From Pseudofrankia coriaricola (GTDB lineage: Bacteria > Actinomycetota > Actinomycetes > Frankiales > Frankiaceae), in contig NZ_MBLO01000125.1 of assembly GCF_001854805.1 (NCBI RefSeq), positions 1-64,000 on the forward strand: a stretch of DNA of 64,000 nucleotides. The letters are read 5' to 3'. How positions within the stretch are numbered: position 1 is the first letter of the stretch; each line of letters opens with the position of its first letter. Below, one piece after another: positions 63,835-64,000 of the stretch. A model generated the notes under the pieces. That model saw nothing but the letters and a program-made list of their open reading frames with translations, searched no databases and was not told where the DNA came from. The translations under genes were made by a program, and so were the position numbers.

Positions 63835-64000
63835 CCCAAGAACGATCATCGTTGAGCTATTTGCGCTGGTCAAACAGGGTGACCGGCATCGCGACTGAGC
63901 CACGCGCCCTCACCCGAAACGCACCGCATCGCCGCCACCAGCGGTTTCGCGACCGACGGCCGGCGTAGGTCCGAGCCCCCAGAGACAACGCCAGCAAGCA
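63835..64000. other. Sequence 3' of the tRNA gene
   Basis: 166 bp to the window edge with no ORF or repeat recognised. tRNA 3' ends are frequent integration sites, but no att duplication can be tested within the window. Confidence 0.3.

Noticed and set aside
63762-64000. tRNA-Arg as an integration site for a mobile element
   Set aside because: No integrase and no repeated tRNA 3' segment within the window.

Overview
The window is high-GC actinobacterial DNA, most likely from the Frankia group (Frankia, Parafrankia or Pseudofrankia). The evidence is indirect: very high G+C, many GTG and TTG starts, mycothiol genes (mshA, mshD), a GlnR-type nitrogen regulator with an amtB-amtB-glnK-glnD cluster, a DtxR/IdeR-type iron regulator, and gene neighbourhoods shared with mycobacteria (hbhA-like with its XRE regulator; mshA-ybjN; and a ygfZ / nitrobindin / thioredoxin / thiosulfate sulfurtransferase / glnR / mshD block). 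The genus is an inference; no rRNA is present.

Layout. 0-5 kb: the end of an IS1634-type transposase, a Fur/Nur-type regulator, ygfZ, and an XRE-TPR regulator. 5-7 kb: a divergent alpha/beta hydrolase and TetR pair sharing a 34-bp perfect operator. 7-12 kb: a sugar-type ABC importer on the minus strand. 12-19 kb: DUF349, XRE regulator plus hbhA-like gene, aldo/keto reductase, methyltransferase, mshA and ybjN. 19-28 kb: nitrobindin and a sulfur cluster (thioredoxin, DUF4395, sulfurtransferase, DUF1416, DsrE, MoaD-like) with a polycysteine leader peptide ahead of the sulfurtransferase operon. 28-36 kb: hydrolase, glnR, mshD, a STAS antagonist, small unknown proteins, a pentapeptide-repeat protein, and a GDT1-type Mn/Ca exporter behind a yybP-ykoY riboswitch. 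36-45 kb: TylF-type methyltransferase, an iron-uptake locus in which efeU and efeO are fused, followed by efeB and preceded by IdeR-like boxes, then hydantoinase B and an M20 peptidase. 45-54 kb: a 1,091-residue WD40 membrane protein, peroxiredoxin, two MerR regulators, cupin, a ClgR-like regulator, small membrane proteins and an SDR. 54-61 kb: nitrogen cluster amtB1-amtB2-glnK-glnD on the minus strand with a full GlnR box upstream. 61-64 kb: NlpC/P60 peptidoglycan hydrolase, a small self-controlled HTH protein, DUF3039, an IdeR-type regulator and tRNA-Arg(CCT).

The regulators fit their targets within the window. GlnR (29 kb) should act on the amtB cluster (60 kb). The DtxR/IdeR-type protein (63 kb) should act on the efe locus (41 kb). 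Cysteine supply should set sulfurtransferase expression through the leader peptide.

The least explained content is intergenic. At least four dispersed repeat families are present, and most copies lie directly after stop codons in the sense orientation of the preceding gene. The largest family is built of hairpins with a constant GAGCGAAGCGA loop and stems that vary in a compensatory way between copies. This is the best candidate here for an undescribed element. Many apparent ORFs in these repeats are artefacts and are not annotated.
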